The translations under genes and the position numbers were made by a program. Below the pieces are notes generated by a model. It saw nothing but the letters and a program-made list of their open reading frames with translations, did not search any database and was not told where the DNA came from. Of a stretch of 64,000 nucleotides of DNA, positions 11,785-29,300 are shown one piece after another (position 1 is the stretch's first letter; the number at the start of each line of letters is the position of its first letter). The DNA comes from Diploscapter coronatus (Eukaryota > Nematoda > Chromadorea > Rhabditida > Rhabditidae), in NCBI GenBank assembly GCA_964036155.1, contig OZ038422.1:11803201-11867200 (forward strand), given 5' to 3'.

Positions 11785-14700
11785 TTTTCTTCGATGCCAT
11801 GAAAGTGACACATTTATCCGCTTGTAAGATCAGCCAAAAGCCAACAATAAATCTACGCAAATCTTACGGTAACTAGTTCATTTTATCCGGATTTTAGTTT
11901 AATTTTATTTTAATAGTCAAAATTTTAATTTTACAAATATAATCTCCTATTTTCGATTTTTTGGTGAATTTTTTATCAGATTTTCTCCTCTTCTCTTTAC
12001 ATTTTCATTATTTTTATGTGAACTTGTCAGTTTATTATGCTTTGAGCTAATTCGGTCTGAATTTTGCCCTTTTCAAATTTTGATATCTTTTTTCTCCTTT
12101 TTCTCAATTGTCTTTCATATTTGAACCAATTTTCAGGCTCATTCAATTCATTGTAAATTAGTTCAGCAAAATGAGAGAGCCGGAGTCTGACATTTTCGCC
12201 AAAAATTCAGAAACCTGCTTTCTAGCCAACTGACCTTCTCCAATTCTTATTTTTATGATATTTGAATTTTATTTGACTCTGCAATCTATTTATAAATAAT
12301 TATTATAACTATCATTAAAATTGGCACTTTTTATGATTTTTATTATTTCCTGGAGAATGTTCTAAGATAAAATTCTTAGCATTATTCCATTATGAAAACC
12401 TCGGAAATGATATTTGAAAATTGAAATCCTAAGGTTCATCATTTCAATTTGAGAAATTTACTTGACAAAGAGCATTGTACTTTAAAGACGAACATCATTT
12501 TTTTTTAGAAAATTCATAACTCTGTTTTGTCGCATTTGCACATAATGCAGAATGTTTGATCAAATTTTTGAGATCTTGCAAAATATGCTCTTTTCAATAA
12601 GGATTTAATTTAAAATGTCTTGTTATTGAGATACCTCGGGCATGATCCCTTAATATGATAACAACAAATTCTGATTCTCTTTGAAAGAATATAGGCGGAC
12701 TTATTGGATCCTTAAATTTAAAGTGATTGATAAATAATTTAATAATTTTCCATGCTTATAAAGCTGATCTTCATTTTAAAATATCAACAATTCTGCCTAG
12801 ACTCTTATCGTTTTACGACAATGACTTCATCAGGTCTCTTTTTAGATTTCCAAACTTAGAGGTATTTTTGCAGTTATGTTTACCGTAGAAACGTCATCGC
12901 ATGATAATTTATGTTAGAATTTGCAATAAATAAAGATTTTTATTGAAGTTGCCTTGGTATTTTCGCAATTTGTTAGATGATTTATGTAATTTTTGAGATT
13001 TCGCTGATTCTATTTTCGCGTTAGGCTATGATCCCTCTATTATGCATTGTGTTTTCCAATCATATGCTTGGCTTCTTCATTTTATATCTTCGTCCTTTTC
13101 ATCTTTATTATGTGCATATATCAAAAACGTCGAGAAAAATTCTGAATGGAGCGCCTTTTTCGAATCTGATATCTTTGGGGCATGAGTTGCGCACCAGACC
13201 AATATCTTTACGGCTTATCATTCTGGTAAGAGTATTTCTTATCACTGATAAAAGATCCCATTCCGTTGTCACTGATAAAAAGCCCCTTTAAATCCCCAAA
13301 GATTTTTGATTTCAGCGTTTTTCGGACTTTGGTAATTTGCAGGTCTTTCAAATTTTTGCCGACAAAAGACGGATAAATTTTCGGATTTCAGCGAAAAAAT
13401 TCGCGCATAAAAGCATTGGTGGTAGCATTGAAGTCTCATGTATTTCAATTTTTGTATTTTTAAAAAATAATTTTCTAAAAATTTTATAAGAATTTTATCT
13501 TTAATTATTAGATCCCAACTTATAATTCGCATGAAATGATCACATAAGACATAGGCGAAATACTTTAGGAAAGAGTGCGATTTTTCACATACCCTTTTCT
13601 ATGGCTTGTGGTTTACATATTACCGATTATATTTGATTTAAATTTAGCCAGATTTCTGATATTTTGATATTTTCATGGGTAAGCCATAATTTGTTGATTT
13701 TCTATGGTGCTACCTAATTTATATCACGAGTTTATCATTTTTGCCGCGTTTATCAATTTGCATGCGAAGCGAAAAGAAATAGGCTTCACATTTCTCACTC
13801 TCGCTTTCTCGCTAGTCGAATATTTATCATTTATCATTTAGTCTGAATCAGTAGGTTTAATTTTTAATCGGCTTGATTTCAAGCGCCAGATAAGGCCAGT
13901 GTCTGAGTAGAATGATTCTATTGAATGTTATTTCCAAGACTTCCTAAATATTCAGTCCTAAAATATTTTTTTAAACTATTAATTTTATCTAAATCGAAAT
14001 ATTTCGTAGATTAATGTTAAGAGATTTTCCCATGTGAGGCGATATTTACTTAACACATGATTTTATTTTTAACCCAAACTTCCTTGCATCACAAGTCCAT
14101 GTGAATTTGTCAAACTTTTCCTCGAAGTCAAATTTAGGTATCTAAAAACCTGGGAGTTTCGAATTATCTCGAAATGATCCGTTATTTCGCAGGTTTTTTT
14201 TAAAAATTCCGAATGGGTCATTTTCAAATTCCATGCGAAAGGGAATATTTTGCTATTAAGCAAAAATTTAATAATCATAGATTTTCTCTGAAAAATGCTT
14301 TTATGGTGCTTCATAGTAAGATTAGTGATAGCGAATGATAATGGACCCATTAACAAAATCGCCTTATCAAGGGAATTTCGACCTCCCTTTCAATCAAACA
14401 AGGAATTTTCTCGGAAAATTTCCTGCATTTTCCTTGAATCAGCCTTGATCATGTGCCTCTTTGATACTGTAGAATGATGTAATTCTTTGCTTGCTAATTT
14501 CATCACAGAAATTCATGGCATTTCCTGAATTTCTGAGTCATTTTTGTGCCTATAATCAAATATATATTTAGTCTATCCTTACTCATATGTTAGTCTATGC
14601 CCATATTAATTTTAGTGATTTATTTTGATTTAACAACCAAGCTTTCAATAGTTATTGATGATCATATCAACCTTGATCTCAATTTATCAAATCATAGATA

Positions 14701-15229
14701 TCGAATTACACGTAATTTTTTATTTGGAACGGAAATTTTCTAAATCACGCCAATTTTCTGACAAAATCGACCTTGAAATAGAAGAGCGTGAGATATGGGA
14801 GTCGGTTTCTGTTTTTACGTAGTGTTTCCTCCGAAATATCATTGAAATTTGAGAGTTATTAGGAAAAATAGCGTAGAAAATATTTCCTCCGAATTTTCAT
14901 CATCGCCATCCATCGCCCTTTAATCGAAATTCATACACCGGAACCCTTTTCGGGTTCTTTTTCCAATCTTCCTGTGATTTCTCTAACTTGACATCTTTAG
15001 TTTGTATCTTATTCAGCAATTTTTGCCTATTGTCCAATATCACCCCACACTTTGGACTGTCTTTTCAATCTAGAATCGGCTAATTCCAAATTTAGCTATC
15101 ATTTTGAGTCTTCAAATTTAGCACTTCTCACAAGGTATGATTGAAATATCTTAAATTTGTCGTTATCTACCATGTGTGACGTAATAATCTGCGAATTGTC
15201 TTATTTAAATATTCTAATTTCAGGTACAA
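11785..15229 (+). other. Intergenic or intronic region
   Basis: AT-rich, no ORF with convincing codon pattern. It may include the last exon and AATAAA of the small membrane-protein gene near 12872-12932. One dispersed AAGCTGATCTTCA motif lies at 12760-12774. Confidence 0.4.
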
Positions 15230-15880
15230 ATGAGGCTATCTATTTTCCTAATTCAAGCCTCTAGTCTGTTTATTTATTCGGTTTTTGGACGCTCATTTAA
15301 TGATGAGGACGAAAATGTTTCCGAAGACATAAATATGCACGGCCTTAATGGTCATCACGGCATTTTCAAAGTAATTAAATAGTAATTACCCTAGTAAATA
15401 CTTAATTACCTAATTTAGGCGTTCGATTGGACGAATGATGAGTTGAATTTAATCTCACGACTTCATTCCACTGCCGACTATCATAAGCTAATGACCATAG
15501 TCAAGGTAGTTAACTTCGAGTTAATTAGAGTAATTAAGTATTTAATTGCCATTATTTAGCTAAAGTTAATTAACTCTGATTTGACGGGGAAGGAGCGTGA
15601 GAAAATCGGGAAATTTCTCGCTCGAAATCAGCCTCCGGCTGTGCTAAGAAAGCTATTTTCTCACCACGACAAACAGAAGGTGATTAATTACCCTAATTAA
15701 GATAGTTAGACTAATTAAATGTGTTAATGACCGTAATTATGCAAATTTTAGATCCATGAATTTATGAAGGAGCGAGATATTGAGGGCGTTTTGAGACTGG
15801 TGCAAGAAAGGTTGGATGAATTACCGAAAAAGGATAGGGAAATCGCTATCAAATACATGAACATCAAGGCCAGAGAATAG
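15230..15880 (+). CDS. Small secreted protein, family not recognised
   Basis: Four exons, all phase 0: 15230-15370, 15419-15505, 15560-15679, 15752-15880; 158 residues. Residues 1-20 (MRLSIFLIQASSLFIYSVFG) are a clear signal peptide. The rest is acidic then helical and charged (WTNDELNLISRLH, LTGKEREKIGKFLARN, DIEGVLRLVQERLDELPKK) without cysteines. An acceptor-like TTTCAG ends only 6 nt before the ATG, which suggests trans-splicing of a leader. The three introns consist almost entirely of TAATTA and TTAATT strings. Codon structure and splice sites make it a real gene; function is unknown, probably lineage-restricted. Confidence 0.72.
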
Positions 15881-20189
<4,309 letters not shown>

Positions 20190-21512
20190 ATGGGACAGCC
20201 ACAAAATGGGGTAAGTTTAAAAAACTCTGAAAATTAATATGGGGATTATAAATTAGCAAACGTAGCTTAAATTGTTCATAAGACACTACAAATGAACATA
20301 TGACATTAAAAATTAGCACATTTTAAGTATACTTTGACGCGCTACGACGATGGAGGCTTTCCGACGGCGTCTTGCGAGCTGCTACCAGCCAGATTCTCAT
20401 CCATATTAGCCGCTGTTTTACAGGTGTGGTAGAAATTTGGGACATGCTAAAAATTGACCTATTTTTATTTATCACGTTATTATTGTCTAAAATTTACAGT
20501 AACAAGTGGGTTCTCACTTGAAAATATTTCTTAGATATTCAAAAAAATGATTTATGCTAATTCTATAGATTTAGATCCTGATCGCCATTATTAAGTTACT
20601 GGTATACGAAAAGTTGGAGGCGCACGGTTTCATATTGGAGCGCGACACTTTTCGAATCATCTTAATCACTACTGAAATCCTTTGTATGACCGGATCGTTA
20701 TGTGCCGTGAGTATTAAATTATTGATTTATCTAAGCAATTATTAATTGAAGCATGCGGGTGAGAAAAAATACTATGAAGATTTAAGCCTAGTTTCATAAA
20801 CACGAAATTAACGAAAAATATATGAACAATAGTTGCTTTGTTGTAATTATTGATTGTTTTTTGATTAATTTTATATTTTCTCAAAATACATTTTGTCATA
20901 GATCATGTTCTTTAAATTATTGATTTTCGATTTTTAGATTTTCGGATGTATTTTATCTCGCAAAATTCTCGTAACCCTCCATGCCTATATCCTCTCGTTT
21001 CACATGTTCTTCTCCGACTTCGTAGCCCTAATGATTATCCTTTGCATGGCGATAGGTAAGTTATTGGAAAAGAGATCAAAAATTCCTGCAAAAAAGATCA
21101 AATTTTGATGAAAATCAGCTTTTCGTCCAAACAAAATTTTAATTTGCGAAAAAGAGATCAAAACCTCCAGGAAACCGTGTCGACTACATAGACCAATTAC
21201 CTCGACGCTTAGTTAGTAGGACGAAATTTTATAGGTACTAATTAAAATTTTAGTTCTCAATGAAAATATGCTATTTTAGCGTACTGGGTCCATTTTGGAT
21301 GTACCTTGGAGCGATAACGCTTCATATCACCGTATCTGTGAATATGTGCTTCCTAACTATATTTAAATCGTATCTCAAGACGTTTGAGGTGATTTTCTTT
21401 AATTAGTCGAATTAACTATTTGATCAGTGCGAATACTTTAATTACCCTATTTCAGAAAGCCTCCCTACGCCAATTGCCTTTGGCTCATGAGATGAAGCGA
21501 ACTAGTCATTAG
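20190..21512 (+). CDS. Four-span membrane protein
   Basis: Seven exons: 20190-20210, 20328-20423, 20575-20706, 20938-21055, 21171-21234, 21280-21388, 21456-21512; 198 residues, phases consistent, AATAAA at 21536. Four hydrophobic segments can be seen: FSSILAAVLQILIAIIKLLV, IILITTEILCMTGSLCAIFG, LVTLHAYILSFHMFFSDFV with MIILCMAIG, and FWMYLGAITLHITVSVNMCF. The short N-terminus and the basic tail (KRTSH) are probably both cytoplasmic. Topology and size resemble clarin or other tetraspan-like proteins, but no diagnostic motif such as CCG is present, so I leave the family open. Confidence 0.72.
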
Positions 21513-21953
21513 AATTATTAAATCCTAGACAGTTTAATAAAGTTTATTAATTTAATAAAAGTTTTATTAATTTTTATGTTTATTATATGTGTGACAATTT
21601 TGAGCAAATAAACAAATATACAGAAACTGACGAAATAACAAGTATCTAGGAAGTTAATTTTGAGAAGTGGAATTTAAAGCGAAATTGCTAATTTAGGAAA
21701 TAAGTTTAAGGATTAGGAACTACAAGATTTTGCACCAACTGAGATGATTTTCATAACACGGGCGAGGTTATTTAAATACGCGAAATTACCTAAGTTTAAA
21801 ATTTCAGAAATCGTTAAAACATTATTATTATCACAGCTTGAACATATCACCCTTTCTAATTAGACATTTCGAATATAGTTGCTTTAGAAAGAACGACAGG
21901 AAAATCAACAAAAACAATAAATTTTAAAACCGGGATTTTCAAAATTTGAGAAA
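21513..21953. other. Convergent 3' region
   Basis: Short AT-rich gap between the four-span gene (+) and the DOMON gene (-). It holds the AATAAA of the former at 21536; nothing else seen. Confidence 0.5.
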
Positions 21954-23355
21954 TTATTTGATCTTCATATATTTCGAGCATGTCTGTCGGAATATTGTGC
22001 AACACATCGTTGGAACATGCTTGACTTCCGACAATAAGGTGCAAGCCTAAAATATAATAATTACGGTTTAAATATGCTAATTTTTAGCTCTAAAGTTTTA
22101 GCATTATTCCATTCAGTTGGGAAAATGCATGTACGTATTCAAAATGGAGCTTTTTCATTTTTATCCACAAAAAATGCCTATTTATAGATTCCATTCAGGC
22201 AAATGTATCTCTAAGTGCAATATTAAGCGATCACAAATTTCGATGAATGCATAAAATGAAAGTGTCGGATTTTTTCGCGCTATCGTTTTTGAACCGGTTT
22301 TTGCCGTCCACAAAACCTTATTGTTTTGATGCGGAAAACTTTAGTGTTTACGCAGGAAGTGCGAATTGACGCAGTGAAATGTACGCAATGAAAACCCATC
22401 TTGCGGGTCACTACTTTATGCGTGTTTTGCAAGTGAGTCGTGGAGGTTTTATGAAGCAATGAAATTAGAATATTTGATGAAAGTTTATGGTTTAAGAATT
22501 TCATCGCCATATGTGTTTAGAATCAAAGTGAACCATGAGGTTTTCATGACGACATAATATAATTGAAAATTCTATCCTTTTATGACCTAATTTATAAAAT
22601 ATCATATTTATGCTGCTTTTAATATTCGAGTATTTTACCTTCCACATATGCGGCTCCATTGTCATGTGATGTTTATCAGCCCATGCCCGGACTTTACCCA
22701 GATAATCGTTGAAATACCCATCGCACACTTTCAGATCAATATGGTCCTCTTTGCATCCTGAAAATACCCAGTTTCGCATAAATTTCAAATTTAATACTCA
22801 AATATGATATAAGCTATTTTGTATTGTGCAATGGTTTTTTTTTTCTTTTTGTAAATTTAACTTATAAGTCGTACTTACCCGTATCTCCCGGATTCTCTTG
22901 ATTTGGTTGTGCGGTAGCTTGAGAAACCACTCCTTCTGCGGGGTTTTCGCTTGACGTCTGATTATTTTCTTCTGAAAGATAAAAAGAATCAAAAACTTAA
23001 AAAAAAAATAATAATAATAATAGTAATTTTACTCGTTAGTGCAATAGTGCTGGCAATGGTGACATTTTGTTCTGGACTGGGTAATTCAGTCGATGACTGT
23101 AGTGGGTTTTGAGCGGCAGGTTCGTCAGAAGACGTTCCAGAATTGCCGGAAGAGTGACTCGTAGATGTTCCAGAAAGACTTCCAGCAGGATTGGCCCCGG
23201 AATTTCCAGAAGATGATCCGGTTGAAGCGGAGGGAGTTACGGATTGAGGCGCGAAATCTCCAGGGTGGGGAGTGGAGCTAACAGGCAATCCAGGCAGAGG
23301 AGTGCCAGAAGATTCTGGAATTTCGAACAATATTATTTAGGCTCTGAATATTCTA

Positions 23356-23386
<31 letters not shown>

Positions 23387-26300
23387 TTTGTTTCTAAGGG
23401 TTTTAATTTATTACGTGGCGCGGCCATATCAGGAGTTAACGATGGTGAAGATTGGGCGTTTTCTGAAGTTTTTCGAGAATTTTTTTGTAGTTTTGTAAAA
23501 TATTTTACCGGCATTAGGCTCAACTTGACCTGAGGTAGAACTATTGCCGGAAGTTAGAACACTCTAAACTTTGAACTTTAAAAAAAATTCTGAAATTTAA
23601 GGTTTTACATCTTGAGACACTGGAGCTGATTGGGTTGTCGTCTGCAAATTTCAGTTTGAGTATAACTTTTTCTATGATTTTTTTTTAAATTTAAATTAGC
23701 TTACTGTAACTTCAGGTGCTTCTTCGCCAGAACCTTCTGGAAGCTCATTACCCTCCGGATTAACCTCTTGATTGATAGGATTGGTTGGCATCTAATTTAT
23801 ACAAATTTTAAATTTATTAAAATTTCTACATTTTTACTTGCAAAGGACCCTTTTGACCTCCGGGCGCTACAGAAACGTTATCTTCACCGCTACCTTCGAC
23901 TAGAAATTTTGAAAGATTTGTTTATTTTCAAATTTTACTTACCATTTTCTTCATTTCCAGAAGCGTTTTCGGAGACTGGTTCTAAAAAAATGATTTTTTT
24001 TAAACTACAATATTTTTACCTCCAGTGCCGATGCATTTATTGAAGCCGCAAATGGGTAGGGCTTCAGGGGTGTACTAAAATTTTATTTTTAATAAGGTGA
24101 CACTTTAATTTTATTTATACCTCATGTTTTCGAATATTGAAGTTCCCGATGTATTGTCCTGCCAATAATGCCATTTGTAAAGTCACGCAGCCGTTAGGAT
24201 CCTTCAAAAACAAAAATCATAAATCAATCTTATTCTCACGATTCTTCCTTTGTTATAAAATGTTTTCATCAAGAATTTTAAAATAATTTATGTATTATCA
24301 ATATTTTTTTGGTATAAAATATAATTAAATTTTACCATTTTTCTATTCACAAAACCGCCATCAATAGTGAAGGACAATTGTGATCGCTTATTTTTGACGT
24401 CCACATTCTAAATTCGAATATTTATGCCAATTAGCTGCATTTGAATACCGTATTCTCTAATCCTGGAATTAATTCCCCAGCTTCTTCAGGAATTCCATAT
24501 CCATTTGCTTTGTAAGTACCATAATGTTTCAATTCGCCATTTTCAGTGAAAACGATTATCATGTCGAGGTCCTGAATGTAAAATGTGCACGTTTTATATC
24601 TAACTTCATAGAGTAGTTTTAAATCCAAATAAATGATTTTATTTTGGTCCAAAATTTTTAAAATTCATTTTTTTAAGAATTAACCTCCATAGAACTGCCA
24701 ACCCCAATAGCGGACCACCATTTTCCCTTCTTGGCGTTTTGATTGATGTTGAAAGTGACCTAAATATTCAGATTATAAAAGCGTTATCTTCAAATACGAA
24801 ATCCCCATATTTGAAATGAAATATCACATTCTTTAGATATAAGATCTTATCTTATAATATCATTAAAATTGAATCGTATTATGATTTAAACTAAACAATT
24901 TGCAAAAACTAAATTTATCATAAAACTTAAAATATAAAATAATTCAGTTACCTTATTTCCATTCATACTCCAAGAGGCCTTGTTCTTGGTGCCCTCTTTA
25001 TTATATTCGCATTGGGGTTGACCGGAATTAGCTGGCGCTGAACTCGACAGTCCGGTTTCGGCCGGTTCGGCTTGATCCGCCTGTTCAGGCTGAATAGCGG
25101 CTTGCTCCTCGTCATCTTGGCGTTTGTTGATGTCTGAAATTAGCATATTCGATTAAGTTGTTTTAAAAGTTTGAATTTTCGCTAAACTTGAAAAGATATC
25201 AACTTTATAGGAAAATGAAGTCAGAAGATACCATATTATTTGTGATAATGAGATTTAATTATTGTTCCTAAATTGTGATCATGTAAAATGTGCCAGTTTT
25301 AATATGCACATAATAATTTCCCTAAGAAATCAATACTTCTTCTCACTTGAAATTCCTATGGTTTTGGTCACTTTTCATGTTGTTATTCATTCACTTATTG
25401 GAATAGCAACAATAGTAATTGAATACTGAGTCGGTGTTATTTTTGTCTGGGAGAAATTCAAGTTTAAGTATCTTTGTGATTTATATGAAAGATTTTTTCT
25501 TAAACTAGAGATTTTTTCGGCTTGAACCCAAAATTCACCTAATTATTATGCATCAAATCTAATTTTGCGATTTATTTTCACTTTTTTTTTGAATATACTA
25601 ATTATAAGATGAGACAAGACTTCTTTCGAGGTCAGGTATTATGGGAAATTTTTTAGATATACTTGATCTAAGACATAATTTTTTTTAGATAATTAAAGAA
25701 ATTCCTTAGATTTAAAAAACGATTATCGCTTTCTTTCGTCTTTCTATTGCCTATTTCAAGTGGGATGTTCGTGCTGTGAAGAAATAGTGAAGATTTTCGA
25801 GAGAAGAAGAAAAAAATCACTTCCTGTGCTTGAATTTACATGAGAAACAAACATATCGCGCGCGAAAACAAGCAGATATTAGCTCAGTCGAAGATTAAAA
25901 AGGTCAAAAATGACCTCCATATAATTTTTTATCATAGCTCTTCAAGATTCACTGGTAATTCTGATAAATCTAACATAGAAACGTTCGGTTTTTCAAAGCT
26001 GTAAAATGATGGCAAATTTTCGACTTTCATCATTCAATTTTGGAGAGTTATGGAGAAATCATTGAAAGCTTATACGAAAACTCTCGAAATCTTATAGACA
26101 TTAAGTTGTGGTAAGATTTTAAAAATTACCTGCTCTGGCCTGTCTTTCAGCGCAATTGGAAGGTAGGTCGCAAACGTTCAAAGTCTCGTAGGATTCAGAT
26201 ATTCTAATTGGTCCGTCCACAGGTACCGGTTCGGGTTTAGTGGGCAGGAAAAACGTCTAAAATCTTTCGTTATTTTTCCGTTTTTCGATTATTCATTTCT

Positions 26301-29300
26301 CATTTATGAAAATGACAATTGCGTTTTCATTCATCATCCATTGGGATTTAAACAATAGGCTAAATGAAATGGTTAGAATGGGGAAATTGTATTTTGAAAT
26401 GAGAGAATAGAAGATAGAAACTAGGAGAAATAGTATGGGAATTTGTGAAAAGAGGCAGAATTTGGAGAAACAGTATTGAACCGAAAGAGATATCATAAAG
26501 TTGGACGGCCATGTGAGACACAGACGGAAGGATAAGTACTAAAAGATAATGCCACCAGATAACGAGGAAACAGGTTCAGATAAAAAACTACCAATGAATT
26601 TAGAGACCCTCGCAAAGAGCTACGGGGATTTCATATATCCCCTCTCTCGAAAAATTCAAATCAATATCTAGCAGATTTAGACTAGATGAACAATAGTTTA
26701 ATGACGCTTGGAAAAGCAATTAAAACGCTTGAAGAATATAAAAGTCTGTATATAGTATTAAAATTCGGAGAATAAGATATTAATAGAAAGGTGCGTTTTT
26801 AATAATACAGGATCACTTAAGAGCCATTCCACGAATAACTGGAACTAGGGTCCGGACAACTGCAAAAGTGTCTCGGATCTAAACCAAATTTATATGGTGG
26901 ATACACCCATGGACCCTATTCACAAAAATCGGAAAGTTAGGTCCCGCCCCCAAAAGTGGGCGGAGCTAGGTGGGGGTCAAAGTTGAGCATTTTCACGATT
27001 TGGCACCCCTCAGGGGGTATAAATAAAACTTTTTTGCTATAAAAGATTTTCGAAAAATTTAAAAAGGATAAATATGGCCATGGGATGTATTTTCTAAAAA
27101 TATATAGACTTTAGGGGATCAACCACTTGCTGGGTGCTGGAGGGGGTCCCAAAGTCAAAAAGTGCAGTTTCAAAAACATGCATATTTTGCACAAAATCTC
27201 CCATAACTTGAAGATATGTTATTTGCCAGCAAAATTTTATTTCATATTTGGATTCTCCAGGTAAAATTACACTAATATCAGTCATAAAATCGATAGGTTA
27301 GGTATGACCCTGCACTTCACCATTGCACCAAAGTTGAGGACCCAGATATCGAAATTTCAATTTTGAGGGTTAGACCCCACAACATGTATACCAATTGATA
27401 GAGCTCATCAAACTAAGCAACTTTTGTCAAGACACCTCATGGTTATCTATTATGGTATGGGAGTGGTACCTCAAAAACCAACATTTAATGTCAATTTTCA
27501 AGAAAATGATACGAGAATATTTTCATAGGTAGTCTACCAACACTTGGGCTCAAATTGAAGCTAGAGACATCCATTATTTATTCCCATTCAATTTGGAGTC
27601 GAACGATACCAAACATGGTATGGTATCAAATGGTAACGACCCATATGATCAAGTTACCATTTGGTAAATAAGACCCATCATGTTATATACCAAACGAAAG
27701 CCCTTATCGAGCTGAGTAATATGCTGAGAACCGCTTGAAAAAGAGATTAGTCTATCGCCTTTTATGTTCATTTGAAAATACCACATTTTTGGCCTTTTTC
27801 GACAGGTGATTATGACCAATTACGATGATGGTATAATGAAACCACTTGCTGAAATTGATAGAAATGGACTCGAATATTACTCTCCAGTCAATTTTGAGTC
27901 GATTGATACCCATTTTGGTATAGTGTCACTCGGGTACCATATGAGTGGTATACCATGGACCCATATGATAACATGGTAAAGTGATAGCACGGTACTCTAG
28001 GAAGCAAAAATGAAGTATTGCCCTTCAGCAGCTATATTCTGAAAAGATTTTTCGAATTCGTTTGATTTTCGAAAAATTATGAATTTTTGAAAATTTTCGT
28101 CATTTTCGTGGGTCTGACTCATTCAAACCTCCATACCACGCGTACCATTATATTTAGACCCAAAGTATCTTCACAAAAGTTGCTCAGTTTGATGAGCTCT
28201 ATCAATTGGTATACATATTGTAGGGTCTGACCCTCAAAATTGAAATTTCGATTTTTGGGTCGCCAACTTTGGTGCAATGGTGAAGTGTAGGGTCATACCT
28301 AACCTATCGATTTTATGACTGATATTAGTGTAATTTTACCTGGAGAATTCAAATATGAAATAAAATTTTGTCGGCAAGTAACAAATCTTCGAGTTATGGT
28401 CGATTTTGTGCAAAATATGCATGTTTTTGAAACTGCACTTTTTGACTTTGGGACCCCCTCCAGCACCCAGCAAGTGGTTGATCCCCTAAAGTCTATATAT
28501 TTTTAGAAAATACATCCCATGGCCATATTTATCCTTTTTAAATTTTTCGAAAATCTTTTATAGCAAAAAAGTTTTATTTATACCCCCTGAGGGGTGCCAA
28601 ATCGTGAAAATGCTCAACTTTGACCCCCACCTAGCTCCGCCCACTTTTGGGGGCGGGACCTAACTTTCCGATTTTTGTGAATAGGGTCCATGGGTGTATC
28701 CACCATATAAATTTGGTTCAGATCCGAGACACTTTTGCAGTTGTCCGGACCCCCCTTGACAGTTATTCTGTTTATTCATGGAATGTCTCTTAATAAATTC
28801 TTGGATGTTCAAAAGTTAGCATTTTCAAACTTTAATGTTCTTCTAGTTTTATCTGAGTAGAGATATTATAAATGTCGCGAACCGCGACCTTCGCTTTTTC
28901 TATTTCGTAGAAAAATCACATTTTTCTATGTTTTCAGATTGAATCTATCCCCGATGCAAAAATGTTTTCTTTTCCGCTTGCCTTCCATCTTTCTGCCACA
29001 GGATAAAAGCAGTATTCTTTGCTGCTCAACACATTTCATCAGATTTATTTTCATATTGGTTTTTCTTAGTTTAAATAAATGGTTTAATTACCCAAGTTTG
29101 AGGTCAATAAACTAGTTGGAGAAGATCGTCCTACTACTTATTCCCGCCTGACTAACCCCTAAGCTTGAAGCACATCTCACAATTAATTCCCTAACCATTT
29201 TCAATAAACATGCATGCTAATTTTTAAATCCCAAGAACTTAATGGACAAGTTTATGTAATAAGAGGAATAGATTAAGGATATGTAATCCTTAGTTATTTG

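Noticed and set aside
13028..13532. Overlapping ORFs on both strands
   Set aside because: Neither has splice-site support or recognisable sequence; AT-rich intergenic DNA.
27094..28506. Two almost identical 63-residue ORFs on opposite strands
   Set aside because: They are the two arms of the palindromic element read in mirror image; the frame is short, has no start context and no recognised domain.
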